Numbered from the stretch's first letter, positions 28,037 to 39,577 are shown. The stretch: 51,108 bases of DNA from an uncultured Granulosicoccaceae bacterium (GCA_937931165.1 CALHCI010000100.1:1-51108), one strand, 5' to 3'. Notes: generated from the sequence alone by a model not told the origin. Numbers and translations: made by a program.

Positions 28037-28588
28037 GTGAAACAAATGACATCCTCCTCCCGGTTTGCCTGGTTGCGCAGGTACGCCATCGCACTGGCGG
28101 GAACTGCGGTTCTTGCGGGTTGCGACAGCGACCTCAGTGATCTCGAACGCTTTGTTGCAGAGACCAAGATGAAGCACCAGGGTCGTGTAGATCCGCTTCC
28201 TGACTTTGCACAGTACGAGTCATTCGCCTACACCGAGCTCGATCTGCGTGATCCCTTCAAACCTCATGTAGAAGTCTCCGCTAACTCGGCTCCTTCATCA
28301 AGTGGCCCGCGTCCCAGTGACAACCGACGACGCGAATCACTTGAAGGCTTTCCTCTCGATGCATTGCAGATGGTTGGCATTCTCAAACAGAGCAGCACCA
28401 GTTGGGCGCTGATACAAGACCCTGAAGGCACTATCCACCGGGTTCAGCCTGGCAACTATGCCGGTCAGAACCACGGCAAGATCGTGGGTATTACAGAAAA
28501 CAAAATCAGTCTGGTTGAATTGATTCCTGATGGAATCAGCGGCTGGATACAACGTGACGCTCAGTTAGCGCTAGGTGACGAAGAATGA
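28037..28588 (+). CDS. pilP: Type IV pilus lipoprotein PilP
   Basis: Lipoprotein that connects the PilN-PilO complex to the PilQ secretin. The 183-aa protein has a lipobox LAGC about 28 residues from the start, a flexible linker with YTELDLRDPFKPH, and a C-terminal HR-like beta domain (LQMVGILKQSSTSWALIQ, then VQPGNYAGQNHGKIVGI). The GTG at 28037 or the ATG at 28046 could be the start; both have weak ribosome sites. The stop overlaps pilQ as ATGA. Confidence 0.94.
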   Translation: MKQMTSSSRFAWLRRYAIALAGTAVLAGCDSDLSDLERFVAETKMKHQGRVDPLPDFAQYESFAYTELDLRDPFKPHVEVSANSAPSSSGPRPSDNRRRESLEGFPLDALQMVGILKQSSTSWALIQDPEGTIHRVQPGNYAGQNHGKIVGITENKISLVELIPDGISGWIQRDAQLALGDEE

Positions 28589-30813
28589 TCGCTACGACTG
28601 GCAAAGCAATGAACAAAAGTAAAATGACGCGACGGAGAAAAACGGTGAACAAACCAACAGCCTGCGATCTACCCGTCAGTAGCGGTTCAACCCGATGCAT
28701 GCACTTGGGTAAGATGCGGCTGCTGGCCATAGCCATGGGTGCACAAGCACTTGTTTCAACCACAACAGCGGCAACACTCGATGATGTCAGCTACACGATG
28801 TTGCCGGGCAACCAGCAACAAATCGCATTCAAGCTAAGCGAATCAGTCGCTGAAACAAGCTCGTTTCAAATTGAACAGCCGGCGCGTATTGCTATTGACC
28901 TGATGGGCACCACCAACGCACTGAACAAGCGCGTTGTACCAGTAGGCACAGGCAACGTTGAAAGCGTCAATATTGTCGAGGCCAACGACCGCACACGTGT
29001 GGTACTTAACCTTGAAGAAATGGCTGACTACCAGACCGAGATCGACGGCAACATACTTCGCGTCACCATCGACGGTGATGCACAAGGTGACCTCGACTCA
29101 CTACCCTCATTCTCCGATGACGACAGCGGCCTGCTCAACGAAGGCGCTCAAATGCTGGAAGACGGTGCTGACATGCTTTCTGAAGTCGGTGACGAAGACG
29201 GCGGTGTGGTACTTGAACTGCCTGCCAGTCTACCGCTCGACTACAACGGCGGTGATAACGCGTTGCCGGAAATTCCTTCAGACTCGCCACTGATTCTTGA
29301 TGAACAGGTGATGACACCTGATTCCATCGACAACTCTGTGATCGATGTTAAAACCGGTGCACCGGTCCAGGAGCTGATTGAAGACGCCGCACCAACCGCA
29401 GTCGAAATGGCGCCCATGCCGAAAGTTGATGATGTCGCTTTCCAGCCACCTGCCCAGTCAACTACCGACAGCGGTGTTGATTATTCCAGCCCGGCACCAA
29501 CCAACTTTGCACCTCCACCGGTCAACACCAACGTGCGTTACTCCGGTGAAGAACTATCACTGAACTTCCAGGACATTGAAGTACGCTCTGTACTGCAGCT
29601 ACTGGCAGATTTCACCGACCTCAACATTGTGGTCAGTGACAGTGTTTCAGGCAAACTTACGCTGCGACTTAAGAACGTTCCCTGGGATCAGGCGCTGGAT
29701 ATTATTCTGCGCACCAAAGGTCTCGACAAACGCGCTTCAGGCAACGTGATCATGGTGGCACCAGCCACAGAGATCGCCGCACGTGAAACCGCCGAACGTG
29801 AAGCTGCACAAAAAGCCATCGAACTCGAACCATTACGAACCGAGTTTGTACAGGTTAACTATGCAAAGGCAACGGAAGTTGCGGCAATCCTTAAATCAGA
29901 AACCGGCGGTGTACTTTCAGAACGTGGCAACGTCACTATCGACGACCGCACTAACACTATTCTGGTTAACGACACTGCAGATGTACTGGGTAAAGTGCGC
30001 GCCCTGGTCACCAGACTCGACGTTCCGGTTCGCCAGGTACTGATTGAATCACGCATTGTTATCGCGACTGATGACTTCAACCGCGAAATGGGTGTACGCT
30101 TCGGTGTCAGCAGAGACACCACCGGTACTGATAACGAAGGTGCGGTAATCAGTGGTAGCTCTTCAGCAGCTCAAACCTTACTCGCCGACGGCACACCAGG
30201 CGTTGATCGATTTAACGTTAACCTGCCAGCGGTAAATCAGGCCGGAGCACTTGGTCTGGCACTGGCAAAACTACCGTTCGGCACTTTGCTTGAACTTGAA
30301 CTTTCAGCGATGCAGGCAGAAGGTCGCGGTGAAGTTATCTCAAGTCCTCGTGTTATCACTGCCAACCAGCGCGAAGCGTATATCGAGCAAGGTGTAGAAA
30401 TACCTTATCTTGAAGCCGCTTCAAGTGGTGCCGCTTCAATCTCTTTCAGAAAGGCGGTTCTGGGGCTGCGAGTTAAGCCGCAAATCACCCCTGACGAGCG
30501 CATCATTATGGATCTGACAGTCAACAAGGACACGGTTGGTGAAGTGTTCGGCACAGGCGACAGCCGCGTACCCAGTATCGATACCCGCGAAGTTAATACG
30601 CAGGTACTGGTTGCCAACGGCGAAACGGTTGTGCTGGGTGGAATCTACGAACAGACGGTTATACAACAGCGTGATCAGGTACCTTTCTTCGGTGACCTGC
30701 CACTGCTGGGTAAGCTGTTCCAGTACAACTCCAACGAAGACGACAAAACCGAACTGCTGGTTTTTGTCACACCGAAAATTGTCAACGACAAGTCAGAAGC
30801 ACTCGGCAACTAA
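28585..30813 (+). CDS. pilQ: Type IV pilus secretin PilQ
   Basis: Outer-membrane secretin through which the pilus passes. The 742-aa protein has a basic N-terminus and a hydrophobic signal segment (LLAIAMGAQALVSTTTAA, about residues 46-63). One AMIN peptidoglycan-binding domain follows at about 64-166, then a long acidic linker (about 167-320) and an STN/N0 domain (SLNFQDIEVRSVLQLLADF). N1 and secretin core domains complete it, ending GGIYEQTVIQQRDQVPFFGD and FVTPKIV. Many homologues have two AMIN domains; here the second is replaced by linker. It ends the pilMNOPQ operon, followed by hairpins. Confidence 0.96.
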   Translation: MIATTGKAMNKSKMTRRRKTVNKPTACDLPVSSGSTRCMHLGKMRLLAIAMGAQALVSTTTAATLDDVSYTMLPGNQQQIAFKLSESVAETSSFQIEQPARIAIDLMGTTNALNKRVVPVGTGNVESVNIVEANDRTRVVLNLEEMADYQTEIDGNILRVTIDGDAQGDLDSLPSFSDDDSGLLNEGAQMLEDGADMLSEVGDEDGGVVLELPASLPLDYNGGDNALPEIPSDSPLILDEQVMTPDSIDNSVIDVKTGAPVQELIEDAAPTAVEMAPMPKVDDVAFQPPAQSTTDSGVDYSSPAPTNFAPPPVNTNVRYSGEELSLNFQDIEVRSVLQLLADFTDLNIVVSDSVSGKLTLRLKNVPWDQALDIILRTKGLDKRASGNVIMVAPATEIAARETAEREAAQKAIELEPLRTEFVQVNYAKATEVAAILKSETGGVLSERGNVTIDDRTNTILVNDTADVLGKVRALVTRLDVPVRQVLIESRIVIATDDFNREMGVRFGVSRDTTGTDNEGAVISGSSSAAQTLLADGTPGVDRFNVNLPAVNQAGALGLALAKLPFGTLLELELSAMQAEGRGEVISSPRVITANQREAYIEQGVEIPYLEAASSGAASISFRKAVLGLRVKPQITPDERIIMDLTVNKDTVGEVFGTGDSRVPSIDTREVNTQVLVANGETVVLGGIYEQTVIQQRDQVPFFGDLPLLGKLFQYNSNEDDKTELLVFVTPKIVNDKSEALGN

Positions 30814-30825
30814 CGACGCCGGACA

Positions 30826-30846
30826 GAGGGAGGACCACCCTCCCTC
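30826..30846 (+). other. Perfect hairpin immediately after pilQ
   Basis: GAGGGAGG (30826-30833) and CCTCCCTC (30839-30846) form an 8-bp stem with a 5-base loop, 13 bases after the pilQ stop. There is no T-run. It probably stabilises the pil mRNA end ahead of the true terminator 20 bases further on. Confidence 0.5.
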
Positions 30847-30862
30847 ACAGCTTTACGCTTTT

Positions 30863-30895
30863 AAAAAAAACCGTGCATCAGCGCGGTTTTTTTTT
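30863..30895. terminator. Rho-independent terminator after pilQ
   Basis: Eight A's and CCGTGC, a four-base loop, GCGCGG and nine T's, with one G-U pair in the stem. It separates the pil operon from aroK. Confidence 0.85.
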
Positions 30896-30954
30896 GGTCT
30901 GAAATAAGCCCCCGTTTCCTGTACTGTTGCGGTATCCGAGTACCCTGCAACGTT

Positions 30955-31497
30955 ATGGCGAACATCATACTAATCGGCCCCATGGGAGCTGGCAAAACAA
31001 CCGTCGGGAGGCAACTGGCACGTCGTCTGCGGCGCACCTTCTACGACAGTGACAGAGAGATAGAAGCCTCCTGCGGTGTAGACATCCCGACCATCTTCGA
31101 CTTCGAGGGTGAAGCCGGATTTCGCCAGCGCGAAGAACGCATGATCGACTGCCTCACCGGCAAACAAGGTATCGTGCTCGCCACCGGCGGCGGCGTGGTA
31201 CTGCGAAAAGAAAATCGCCAGCACATCAAAACGCGTGGCATTGTTATTTTTCTCGACGTCAACATTGATGTGCAAATCGAACGTACCTCCCGCAATGACT
31301 CAAGACCGCTGCTAAAAAACAAAAATGCGCGGGAAATACTGCTGGAAATGAATCGCACACGTGACCCGATCTATCGCTCCGTTGCCCATATTCATGTCAG
31401 CACCAGCCGCCAGAGCCACCGGCGTGTTGTCGATAAAATATGCGCCGTTATTGAAAAATTCGAAAAACAAAAAAAACCGACTGCAACTACCGGGTAG
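30955..31497 (+). CDS. aroK: Shikimate kinase
   Basis: Phosphorylates shikimate with ATP in aromatic amino-acid synthesis. The 180-aa protein has the P-loop GPMGAGKTT (8-16), the shikimate-binding DSDREIE and FRQREE, ATGGG, and the lid segment RPLLKN. aroB begins 2 bp after the stop, so the two are translated together. Position after pilQ is conserved in gammaproteobacteria. Confidence 0.97.
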   Translation: MANIILIGPMGAGKTTVGRQLARRLRRTFYDSDREIEASCGVDIPTIFDFEGEAGFRQREERMIDCLTGKQGIVLATGGGVVLRKENRQHIKTRGIVIFLDVNIDVQIERTSRNDSRPLLKNKNAREILLEMNRTRDPIYRSVAHIHVSTSRQSHRRVVDKICAVIEKFEKQKKPTATTG

Positions 31498-31499
31498 CC

Positions 31500-32582
31500 A
31501 TGAATCCTCTACAAGTTGATCTGGGCGAGCGCAGCTACCCGATCTACATCGACAGCGATATCTACAACAACCTGTCGTACTACCAGAAACATATTAGCGG
31601 CAACAACGTTCTGGTTGTCTGTGACAGCAACACAGCCGGGCACTATTTGCCTGCCATGCTCGACATGCTTGGCGACTACCATTGTCAGTCGATCACTCTG
31701 CCTGCCGGTGAATCACACAAAACACTCGATACTGTCAGCCTGATTTACGACGCACTAATGCAGCATCGCTTCGATCGCAATTGCACACTCATCGCACTGG
31801 GAGGTGGCGTGGTCGGTGATATCTGTGGCTTTGCTGCTGCCTCATTCCAGCGCGGGGTCACCTTTATACAAGTGCCTACTACTCTGCTGGCCCAGGTCGA
31901 CTCATCTGTCGGTGGTAAAACCGGCGTCAATCATCCACTGGGTAAAAACATGATCGGCGCATTTCACCAGCCGGCGTGTGTGATCGCAGATATGAGCACA
32001 CTGCGCTCACTGCCCGAAAGAGAGCTCAAAGCCGGACTCGCCGAAGTCATCAAATACGGCCTGATCGATGATGCCGAGTTTTATTACTGGCTCAATGAAA
32101 ACCTGCCTGCACTACTTGATCTCAACACCGAAAAGCTTGCCTACACCGTCACCCGTTGCTGCGCCAATAAAGCCAGAATTGTTGCTGCAGACGAACGTGA
32201 AAGCGGCCAGCGGGCACTGCTGAATCTTGGTCATACTTTTGGCCACGCCATAGAAACTGCGATGGGCTACGGCAACTGGCTGCACGGCGAAGCAATTGCT
32301 GCCGGCATGTGTATGGCTGCACGCTTCTCGGCAGACTGCGGATTTCTGGCAAACGACACCGTCGAACACATAAAAAGCACGTTCATTCGCACCGGATTAC
32401 CCACCGAACCACCCGCAGACATGACAAGTGAGCAATTTATTGAGCTAATGTATCGCGATAAAAAAGTCCGCGATAGTGTGCTGACACTTGTATTAATGAA
32501 CGATGTGGGCGGTGCTTTCCTTACCAGTACGTTCGATACGGAACTATTGCGAACAACGTTGTTTCAAACCCTTAACAAATAG
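31500..32582 (+). CDS. aroB: 3-dehydroquinate synthase
   Basis: NAD- and zinc-dependent enzyme that cyclises DAHP to 3-dehydroquinate, the second step of the shikimate pathway. The 360-aa protein has the NAD-binding GGGVVGDICGFAAA, PTTLLAQVDSSVGGKTGVN, and the metal ligands in AEVIKYGLI, GHTFGHAIE and LHGEAIAAGM. It is coupled to aroK and precedes the DamX-like gene after a 219-bp gap. Confidence 0.97.
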   Translation: MNPLQVDLGERSYPIYIDSDIYNNLSYYQKHISGNNVLVVCDSNTAGHYLPAMLDMLGDYHCQSITLPAGESHKTLDTVSLIYDALMQHRFDRNCTLIALGGGVVGDICGFAAASFQRGVTFIQVPTTLLAQVDSSVGGKTGVNHPLGKNMIGAFHQPACVIADMSTLRSLPERELKAGLAEVIKYGLIDDAEFYYWLNENLPALLDLNTEKLAYTVTRCCANKARIVAADERESGQRALLNLGHTFGHAIETAMGYGNWLHGEAIAAGMCMAARFSADCGFLANDTVEHIKSTFIRTGLPTEPPADMTSEQFIELMYRDKKVRDSVLTLVLMNDVGGAFLTSTFDTELLRTTLFQTLNK

Positions 32583-32801
32583 CCTGATTTTCAGCGGACA
32601 ACGCACAACCGGCAGCAAGCTAAAACATCGTTACGGATGACCACTGCCGTTGCTGTCCGACACCGTCTACTCTACACTTGGCGCAGCTTTGCGTGAGTGA
32701 TCGTTCACTTAACGCATTGATTGGAGCGGAGGTTGTGTTGCATACAGCAATGTAATCACAGCAGTTACAACAACTCATCAATTACAGACCGGGTAGAAAT
32801 A

Positions 32802-34913
32802 ATGGCAACAGATCAATCTATCAGCGAAGCACGCCTGACTGATGAAACTCTTGCAGAACTCGGCCTTAAAGAACAGCCATTTCTGGAAAACAAAAAGTTT
32901 GGCCGTTTCTCTGATTCAACCACGCAAAAGACCCGTGCCGTGCTAGAGCAGAATCTGCGCTTCGGCGGTCCCGTGCATTTATTTGTCGGTGACAAGGGAG
33001 TCGGGAAATCAGTTTTTCTATCGCAGCTTCTGAAGCACTGCAAAAACAACATTAAACCTTTTGTCGCCAAAGGCGACGAGAACTTCGAATCTGTCGCCTT
33101 TCTCGCTGCAGTTTTAAATCAGCTGAGCCCGGAGGAGCACGACGCTGAGTCCATCAACGACTACGTTGACGCACTCGCGCCGCTGTTCGAAAACAGCACT
33201 GATGACACGATGGGCATCGTGCTGGCTATCGATGATGCTCACCTTGCGCCTATTGAAGAAATCGCAGAGCTCATTAACCTGATGCCTGCATTCGTTGCCG
33301 ACAATGACGATCAAACTGCAAGGTTACTGCTAACCGGCGATGCCAGCCTGCAAAGCGAACTCGACGCCCTTGCCGATGAATTCGACGAAGGTGTCTACGA
33401 GCCGACTACCACCACACTGATGCCCCTGGATGAAACCCGAATTTCGGATTACCTGTCTTCGCGCCTGAAGCAGGCAGGCCACGCAGACGCTTTCCCTTTT
33501 ACCGACAAGGCCATCGGCAAGATCTACCGTGAGTCTGAAGGACTGCCGGTCGGTATCAACGCATCAGCTGCAAACTACCTGAATAAAGTCTACACACCGG
33601 CACCAGCCAAAGTTGGTGGCACGGGCTTTCTGTCAGCACTGGGCTGGCCGCTGGTAGCGCTTGGTACGGCCGCGGTGGGTCTAATCGCATGGGGTCTTTC
33701 CATGTTTTTTGTCGGTGACAAACCGGATTCGGTTGTCAGTGTCGACTCCTCTGCGGTTGTTGCCCCAGAAAACACCGACTCACCAATTATCGTTGGTGAC
33801 GCAGAAAATACAGAAACCAACAGTGTCACCACCGGCGATACGCTGGTAGTCGGTGAAACCACCAATCTGCCAACGGTCGACACCCAACAACCAGACAATC
33901 AGGCAGAAAACAGCCTGGCCACCGCCAGTGACAATCTGGTCAATGAATCGGCAACGGCGGTCGCTACTGCACAAAACGACCTGACGCAACCTGTCACCCA
34001 GACTAGCGATCAGCTGGTCACCGTGGTGCAGGAAGCCACAAACAACGCAACTGACACACTGCAGAACTCTACCTCCGGCGCAGTGGAAACGGTTACACAG
34101 GTTGTGGAGGGCACTGGCGATCAGGCTACCGGCCTGGTCAGAGAAACAGTCTCCGCAGGTCAGGACACCGTCAGCACCGGGTCAGACATTCTGCAAACCG
34201 TGACCGAAACCGTCACCAACAGAACCGAACAAATCTCTGCTGAACCCGCCACCATTTTACCTGAGCCAGTCTCACCAACCATTGCGCAAAATACTCAAAA
34301 CACCCTCGAAAACAGCGCAATTTCAACCCAGATTTCAAATCAGGGCACGGCACAGGCAATCCCTGAATCTGTTGAAGTCATTGTTAGCGGCGCGGCAGCG
34401 ACGGTAACACAGACAGACAATACATTACTCGGCGGTGATACCGATGCCGCATCGGTGAACACTAACGACAACGGCGGCATCGCTGTGCCAATACAGCAGC
34501 CAGTAGAGCCGCAAGTACAACAGCAAGTACAGCCACAACTTACCGACTCTAACGGCGTTGCCCTTAATGTTAATGAGCCGGATGCCCAGCAGGCAATTGA
34601 GCGCGCTGTCGAAAACGAACGTTGGGTATTGTTCCAGGAAGCCGGCAAATTTACGGTACAACTGGCTACCTCGCGTGAACGTGGCTATATCATTGATCTC
34701 GCCCAGTCTCTGCCGGCCGAAGACCCGGTGGCGATCTATCCATTCCTGACCACCAACAGCAAAAATCCGGTTTTCGGATTACTCAGCGGCCTCTACAACA
34801 CCCGTGAAGAAGCCGTCGCTGCCGTCGACAGCATGGATCCGGCGGCAAAACAGTTTGGTGTGTGGATTCGACCGATCGGTGATTTACAAAGCGCAATCAA
34901 AGCGCGACGCTAA
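32802..34913 (+). CDS. damX: DamX-like AAA/SPOR-domain cell-division protein
   Basis: Inner-membrane protein expected at the division septum. The 703-aa product has a cytoplasmic AAA-type ATPase domain with Walker A VGDKGVGKS (about 62-70) and Walker B IVLAIDDAH. One membrane segment lies at about 280-305, followed by a roughly 300-residue periplasmic region rich in T, V, Q, N and A. A C-terminal SPOR domain (from about 609, starting WVLFQEAGKFTVQLAT) would bind denuded septal glycan. The ATG at 32802 is chosen; upstream codons back to 32721 look non-coding. damX follows aroB in most gammaproteobacteria, but the ATPase domain here is as in Pseudomonas rather than E. coli. Confidence 0.9.
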   Translation: MATDQSISEARLTDETLAELGLKEQPFLENKKFGRFSDSTTQKTRAVLEQNLRFGGPVHLFVGDKGVGKSVFLSQLLKHCKNNIKPFVAKGDENFESVAFLAAVLNQLSPEEHDAESINDYVDALAPLFENSTDDTMGIVLAIDDAHLAPIEEIAELINLMPAFVADNDDQTARLLLTGDASLQSELDALADEFDEGVYEPTTTTLMPLDETRISDYLSSRLKQAGHADAFPFTDKAIGKIYRESEGLPVGINASAANYLNKVYTPAPAKVGGTGFLSALGWPLVALGTAAVGLIAWGLSMFFVGDKPDSVVSVDSSAVVAPENTDSPIIVGDAENTETNSVTTGDTLVVGETTNLPTVDTQQPDNQAENSLATASDNLVNESATAVATAQNDLTQPVTQTSDQLVTVVQEATNNATDTLQNSTSGAVETVTQVVEGTGDQATGLVRETVSAGQDTVSTGSDILQTVTETVTNRTEQISAEPATILPEPVSPTIAQNTQNTLENSAISTQISNQGTAQAIPESVEVIVSGAAATVTQTDNTLLGGDTDAASVNTNDNGGIAVPIQQPVEPQVQQQVQPQLTDSNGVALNVNEPDAQQAIERAVENERWVLFQEAGKFTVQLATSRERGYIIDLAQSLPAEDPVAIYPFLTTNSKNPVFGLLSGLYNTREEAVAAVDSMDPAAKQFGVWIRPIGDLQSAIKARR

Positions 34914-35098
34914 ACCTGATTCGCCCGTACTCGCTAGTATTGGCTGAACTATAAGCGCAGTCGCTATTCCGGCGACAAAGCACCTGGGCCATCCCGGCCT
35001 TAGACTTGCACCCGGAGTTCTATCCGGGTGTACTCAGCCCCCGGATTCAGCAGCCGTATTATCGGCGCTGCAAACCGTTTTGCCTGATAATTCCTCCC

Positions 35099-38000
35099 AT
35101 GAATCCATTAGAAAAACTCGCTAGCGTTGGCCTGTACCACCCGGACTTCGAGCACGATAACTGCGGTTTCGGCCTGATTGCACAAATCGACGGCGAAGCC
35201 ACACACAAACTGGTCAAAACCGCCGTCAACGCGCTTGCCAGAATGACACATCGTGGCGCTGTTGCTGCCGATGGCAAATCCGGTGACGGCTGCGGTCTGT
35301 TGCTGAAAAAGCCGGTTGCATTCCTTCGTGAACAGGCACGGCTTAACGATTTTTCCATCGGACGGAATTTTGCCGTCGGCATGATCTTTCTTAACCCGGA
35401 CGAACAACGCGCACAGCGTGCACGTGACGTACTGTCCGCCGAAATTGATCAGCGGGAACTTCAAGTCAACGGCTGGAGAACTGTCCCGGTAAACCCGCAA
35501 GGCTGCGGCGCAGAAGCACGTAAATCTCTGCCATTAATTGAACAATTGTTTGTCAGTGCACCAGTCCATATGGACATTGCAGAATTCAACCGCAATCTGT
35601 TTGTTGCGCGCAGAAAAGCCGAAATTACGCTGCGTGAAGAAGACCCGGAATTTTACGTTTGCTCTTTATCTGCAGATGTCATTCTGTACAAAGGGCTAAT
35701 GATGCCGGACCGCCTTCCGGAATTTTACACCGACCTCAACGACCCGACACTGACCTCACGTATTGCGGTTTTTCATCAGCGCTTCTCCACCAATACCCTG
35801 CCGCAATGGCGACTGGCACAGCCGTTTCGCTACCTTGCACACAACGGTGAAATAAACACTATCCGTGGCAATCGCAACTGGGCCAACGCACGCGCCGCCA
35901 AGTTTCACAGCGAACTGCTGCCAGAACTAAGAGAGTTGTTACCACTGGTGTCGATGGGCGGCTCAGACTCAATGTCTCTCGACAACATGCTTGAGGTATT
36001 AATTGCCGGCGGCATGGATATTTTTCGCGCTATGCGATTACTACTACCGCCGGCCTGGCACAACATGAATTCCACTGATGCGGAGATGCGTGCCTGGCTG
36101 GAATACGCCTCTATGCACATGGAACCATGGGATGGCCCTGCTGGTGTGGTGCTGACAGATGGCCGCTTCGCCTCCTGCGTACTTGATCGCAACGGCCTCA
36201 GACCGGCTCGCTATGTAATCACCCGTGATCGCATGATCACTTTAGCTTCAGAGATCGGTGTTCACGATTACGAAGCGAGAGATGTAGTCAGCAAAGGACG
36301 TGTTAAACCCGGACAGATGTTCGCTGTCGATACAGAAACCGGTGACTTACTGCTACCAGAACAAATCGACGACATGTTAAAGACTCGTCGCCCCTACGCG
36401 CGATGGTTGCAAAAGCACTCCAGGCACCTGCGATCACGGCTGCGTGACGCGCCTCCATCAACCCCGCCTATGGATACAGCCACACTCAGCCGCTACGAAA
36501 AGATGTTTGGCGTCAGCTTTGAAGAGTGCGATCAGATTTTGCGCGTGCTCGCTGAAGATGCTCAGGAAGCTATCGGATCAATGGGAGATGACACACCGTT
36601 TCCCGTGTTATCAACCCGCGTACGCTCCTTGTACGAAAACTTCCGCCAACAGTTTGCCCAAGTGACCAACCCGCCCATAGACCCGTTGCGCGAATCTATT
36701 GTGATGTCACTGGAAACCTGCCTTGGCGCCGAGAAAAATCTGTTTAGTGAAACGGTAGATCATTCACGCAGGCTACTGGTGCGCTCACCAGTACTGTCAC
36801 GCGAAAAATTTGAAACGCTGCTGGCGATGAACGACGAACACGAATACCAGCACGTGCGCATCGATCTCAACTACGACCCCGACAGTAAAACGCTTGAGCA
36901 GGCAATAGAAGACATTGCCAACGAAGCTGTTAGCGCCATTGAAAGTCAGGCAGTCATCGTGGTACTCAGTGACAGCGAGCTGTGTGCCGATAAAATTCCG
37001 GCACATGCATTACTTGCCACCGGTGCGGTCCACCACCAACTTATAAAAAGCGGTTTAAGAAGTGACGCTAACATTGTCGTTGAAACCGGTACAGCAAGAG
37101 ATCCACATCATATTGCAGTACTTATCGGCTTTGGAGCCACCTGTGTATTCCCATACCTCGCGTACGAGTCTATTCAGGGCATGGCACGGCGTGGTGAGAT
37201 AGACAGTCGTGACACCATGTCTCTTGAACAGAACTATCGCAAAGGCATAAACAAAGGGTTACTCAAAGTCCTTTCCAAGATGGGTATCTCAACCATTGCC
37301 AGTTATCGTGGTGCACAACTGTTTGAAATTGTCGGGTTGCACAATGACGTGGTCGATCGCTGCTTTACCGGTACTGTCAGCCGTATTCAGGGTGCAGACT
37401 TCGATGATCTGACAGATGACACCAAATCACTCGCACAAGATGCCTTTAATGAACTGAAAAAAGTAGACCAGGGTGGTTTGCTTAAATATATCGAGGGTGG
37501 TGAGTATCACGCCTATAACCCCGATGTTGTCAGTAGCTTGCAAAACGCCGTCACTACCGGCGAATACAGTGACTATCAGACTTACGCCGATACGGTTAAC
37601 AATCGCGCACCCGCGGCTATTCGTGATTTGTTAACACTGAAACATGCAGACACACCGGTACCTTTGGATGAAGTAGAGCCGGCTGACGAAATTATCAGTC
37701 GCTTTGACTCCGCAGGGATGTCACTTGGTGCGCTGTCACCGGAAGCGCATGAGACACTCGCCGAAGCGATGAACCATCTCGTTGCGCGGTCCAACTCCGG
37801 TGAAGGTGGTGAAGACCCAAAGCGTTATAACTCGCCTAAAAATTCAAAAATAAAACAAGTGGCGTCAGGTCGGTTTGGCGTCACGGCACAGTATCTTGTC
37901 AACGCCGAAGTGATACAGATCAAAATCGCTCAGGGTGCCAAGCCTGGAGAAGGCGGCCAACTGCCCGGTCATAAAGTCAACGATATGATCGCTTCGCTAC

Positions 38001-39577
38001 GGTATTCGATGCCCGGTGTGGCGTTAATTTCACCACCACCACATCACGATATTTACTCCATTGAAGATCTCGCACAGTTGATATTCGATTTAAAGCAGGT
38101 AAACCCGCAAGCACTGGTATCGGTAAAACTGGTCGCAGAAGCCGGCGTCGGTACTATTGCAGCCGGTGTTGCAAAAGCCTATGCCGATCTGATTACCATC
38201 TCGGGTTACGACGGTGGCACTGGTGCTTCACCATTAACCAGCGTCAAGTACGCAGGTTCTCCATGGGAACTTGGACTGTCAGAAACACATCAGATCCTGC
38301 GCGCAAACAACCTTAGAGACAGAGTTCGTGTACAAACCGATGGCGGTTTGAAAACCGGACTCGATGTTATCAAGGCAGCATTGCTTGGTGCAGAGAGTTT
38401 CGGTTTCGGTACCGGCCCGATGATCGCTATGGGCTGCAAGTTTCTGCGTATCTGTCACCTCAACAATTGTGCAACAGGTGTTGCGACACAACATAAAATC
38501 CTGCGCCGCAAGCACTTTCACGGCAATGTCGATAAAGTCGTCAATTACATGCAGTTTGTCGCAGAAGATGTTCGACAGCAGCTTTCATTGCTGGGTGCAC
38601 GCAGCATCAACGAGATTATTGGCCGTACCGATCTGCTGGAGACGTTACCGGGCAATACCGCCAGACAACAAAAAATTGATCTTGCACCCTTGCTGTCCGA
38701 TGGCGGAGTACCACGCGAAGCACCGCGCTATTGCACACAACGCCACAACCGGCCGTTCGACCGCGCAGAGCTTGCTGCAGAGATGCTCGACGCATGCCGC
38801 GATGCCATCCATCAAAAGTCCGGTGGCCGCTTTCACTACCGCGTAAAAAATGTTCATCGATCAATCGGTGCACAGCTGTCCGGTGAAATAGCCAAACATC
38901 ACGGTAACCTCGGCATGGCAGACAACCCGATCGAAATTCATCTGACCGGTACCGCCGGGCAGAGTTTCGGTGTCTGGAATGCCGGCGGCTTAAACTTACA
39001 CCTCGAGGGCGATGCCAACGACTACGTAGGTAAAGGTATGGCCGGTGGCAAAATTGTTATTCGACCACCAGCAGAATCACGCTTTGTGAGCCACCAGACC
39101 ACCATCGTCGGTAACACCTGTCTGTACGGTGCCACCGGTGGTGAGATGTACGCCGCCGGGCTCGGCGGTGAACGCTTTGCGGTAAGAAATTCCGGTGCCA
39201 CTGCAGTCATCGAAGGCATTGGTGATCACGGCTGCGAATACATGACCGGCGGCTGCGTCGCAGTACTAGGCGAGACCGGGGTTAATTTCGGTGCCGGTAT
39301 GACCGGGGGCTTTGCGTTCGTATTTGATCAGCACAACCTGTTTGTCGATCGCTATAACCACGAAATGATCGAAATTCAGCGTGTACACCCGGAATCGATG
39401 GAGGCCTACCGCCATGTGCTCGAGAGCCTGCTGTTGCGCCACGTCGAAGAAACCGGCAGTGAGTGGGGCCAGGAGATCATTGACAACTTCTACAGTCTGA
39501 GTGCCAGATTCTGGCTGGTCACACCCAAAGCTGCTGAGCTCTCAGCACTATTGTCCAATTTGAAGCGGGCTGCCTAG
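35099..39577 (+). CDS. gltB: Glutamate synthase large subunit
   Basis: Large subunit of NADPH-glutamate synthase, making two glutamates from glutamine and 2-oxoglutarate. The 1492-aa protein has a 21-residue propeptide before the nucleophile Cys22 ([11 protein letters not shown]) of the glutaminase domain. A central domain, the FMN-binding synthase domain, the 3Fe-4S cysteines in [12 protein letters not shown], and a C-terminal GXGXG beta-helix domain ([14 protein letters not shown]) follow. The ATG at 35099 is used because it places Cys22 correctly. gltD does not follow; dnaG does, after 133 bp. Confidence 0.97.
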   Translation: MNPLEKLASVGLYHPDFEHDNCGFGLIAQIDGEATHKLVKTAVNALARMTHRGAVAADGKSGDGCGLLLKKPVAFLREQARLNDFSIGRNFAVGMIFLNPDEQRAQRARDVLSAEIDQRELQVNGWRTVPVNPQGCGAEARKSLPLIEQLFVSAPVHMDIAEFNRNLFVARRKAEITLREEDPEFYVCSLSADVILYKGLMMPDRLPEFYTDLNDPTLTSRIAVFHQRFSTNTLPQWRLAQPFRYLAHNGEINTIRGNRNWANARAAKFHSELLPELRELLPLVSMGGSDSMSLDNMLEVLIAGGMDIFRAMRLLLPPAWHNMNSTDAEMRAWLEYASMHMEPWDGPAGVVLTDGRFASCVLDRNGLRPARYVITRDRMITLASEIGVHDYEARDVVSKGRVKPGQMFAVDTETGDLLLPEQIDDMLKTRRPYARWLQKHSRHLRSRLRDAPPSTPPMDTATLSRYEKMFGVSFEECDQILRVLAEDAQEAIGSMGDDTPFPVLSTRVRSLYENFRQQFAQVTNPPIDPLRESIVMSLETCLGAEKNLFSETVDHSRRLLVRSPVLSREKFETLLAMNDEHEYQHVRIDLNYDPDSKTLEQAIEDIANEAVSAIESQAVIVVLSDSELCADKIPAHALLATGAVHHQLIKSGLRSDANIVVETGTARDPHHIAVLIGFGATCVFPYLAYESIQGMARRGEIDSRDTMSLEQNYRKGINKGLLKVLSKMGISTIASYRGAQLFEIVGLHNDVVDRCFTGTVSRIQGADFDDLTDDTKSLAQDAFNELKKVDQGGLLKYIEGGEYHAYNPDVVSSLQNAVTTGEYSDYQTYADTVNNRAPAAIRDLLTLKHADTPVPLDEVEPADEIISRFDSAGMSLGALSPEAHETLAEAMNHLVARSNSGEGGEDPKRYNSPKNSKIKQVASGRFGVTAQYLVNAEVIQIKIAQGAKPGEGGQLPGHKVNDMIASLRYSMPGVALISPPPHHDIYSIEDLAQLIFDLKQVNPQALVSVKLVAEAGVGTIAAGVAKAYADLITISGYDGGTGASPLTSVKYAGSPWELGLSETHQILRANNLRDRVRVQTDGGLKTGLDVIKAALLGAESFGFGTGPMIAMGCKFLRICHLNNCATGVATQHKILRRKHFHGNVDKVVNYMQFVAEDVRQQLSLLGARSINEIIGRTDLLETLPGNTARQQKIDLAPLLSDGGVPREAPRYCTQRHNRPFDRAELAAEMLDACRDAIHQKSGGRFHYRVKNVHRSIGAQLSGEIAKHHGNLGMADNPIEIHLTGTAGQSFGVWNAGGLNLHLEGDANDYVGKGMAGGKIVIRPPAESRFVSHQTTIVGNTCLYGATGGEMYAAGLGGERFAVRNSGATAVIEGIGDHGCEYMTGGCVAVLGETGVNFGAGMTGGFAFVFDQHNLFVDRYNHEMIEIQRVHPESMEAYRHVLESLLLRHVEETGSEWGQEIIDNFYSLSARFWLVTPKAAELSALLSNLKRAA

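Noticed and set aside
32690..32715. AGTGA-TCGT-TCACT inverted repeat before damX
   Set aside because: A 5-bp stem is expected by chance in a 219-bp gap; no promoter boxes support it.
38469..38846. 125-codon open frame within gltB in another frame
   Set aside because: gltB is clearly coding across the whole interval; this is a shadow frame.
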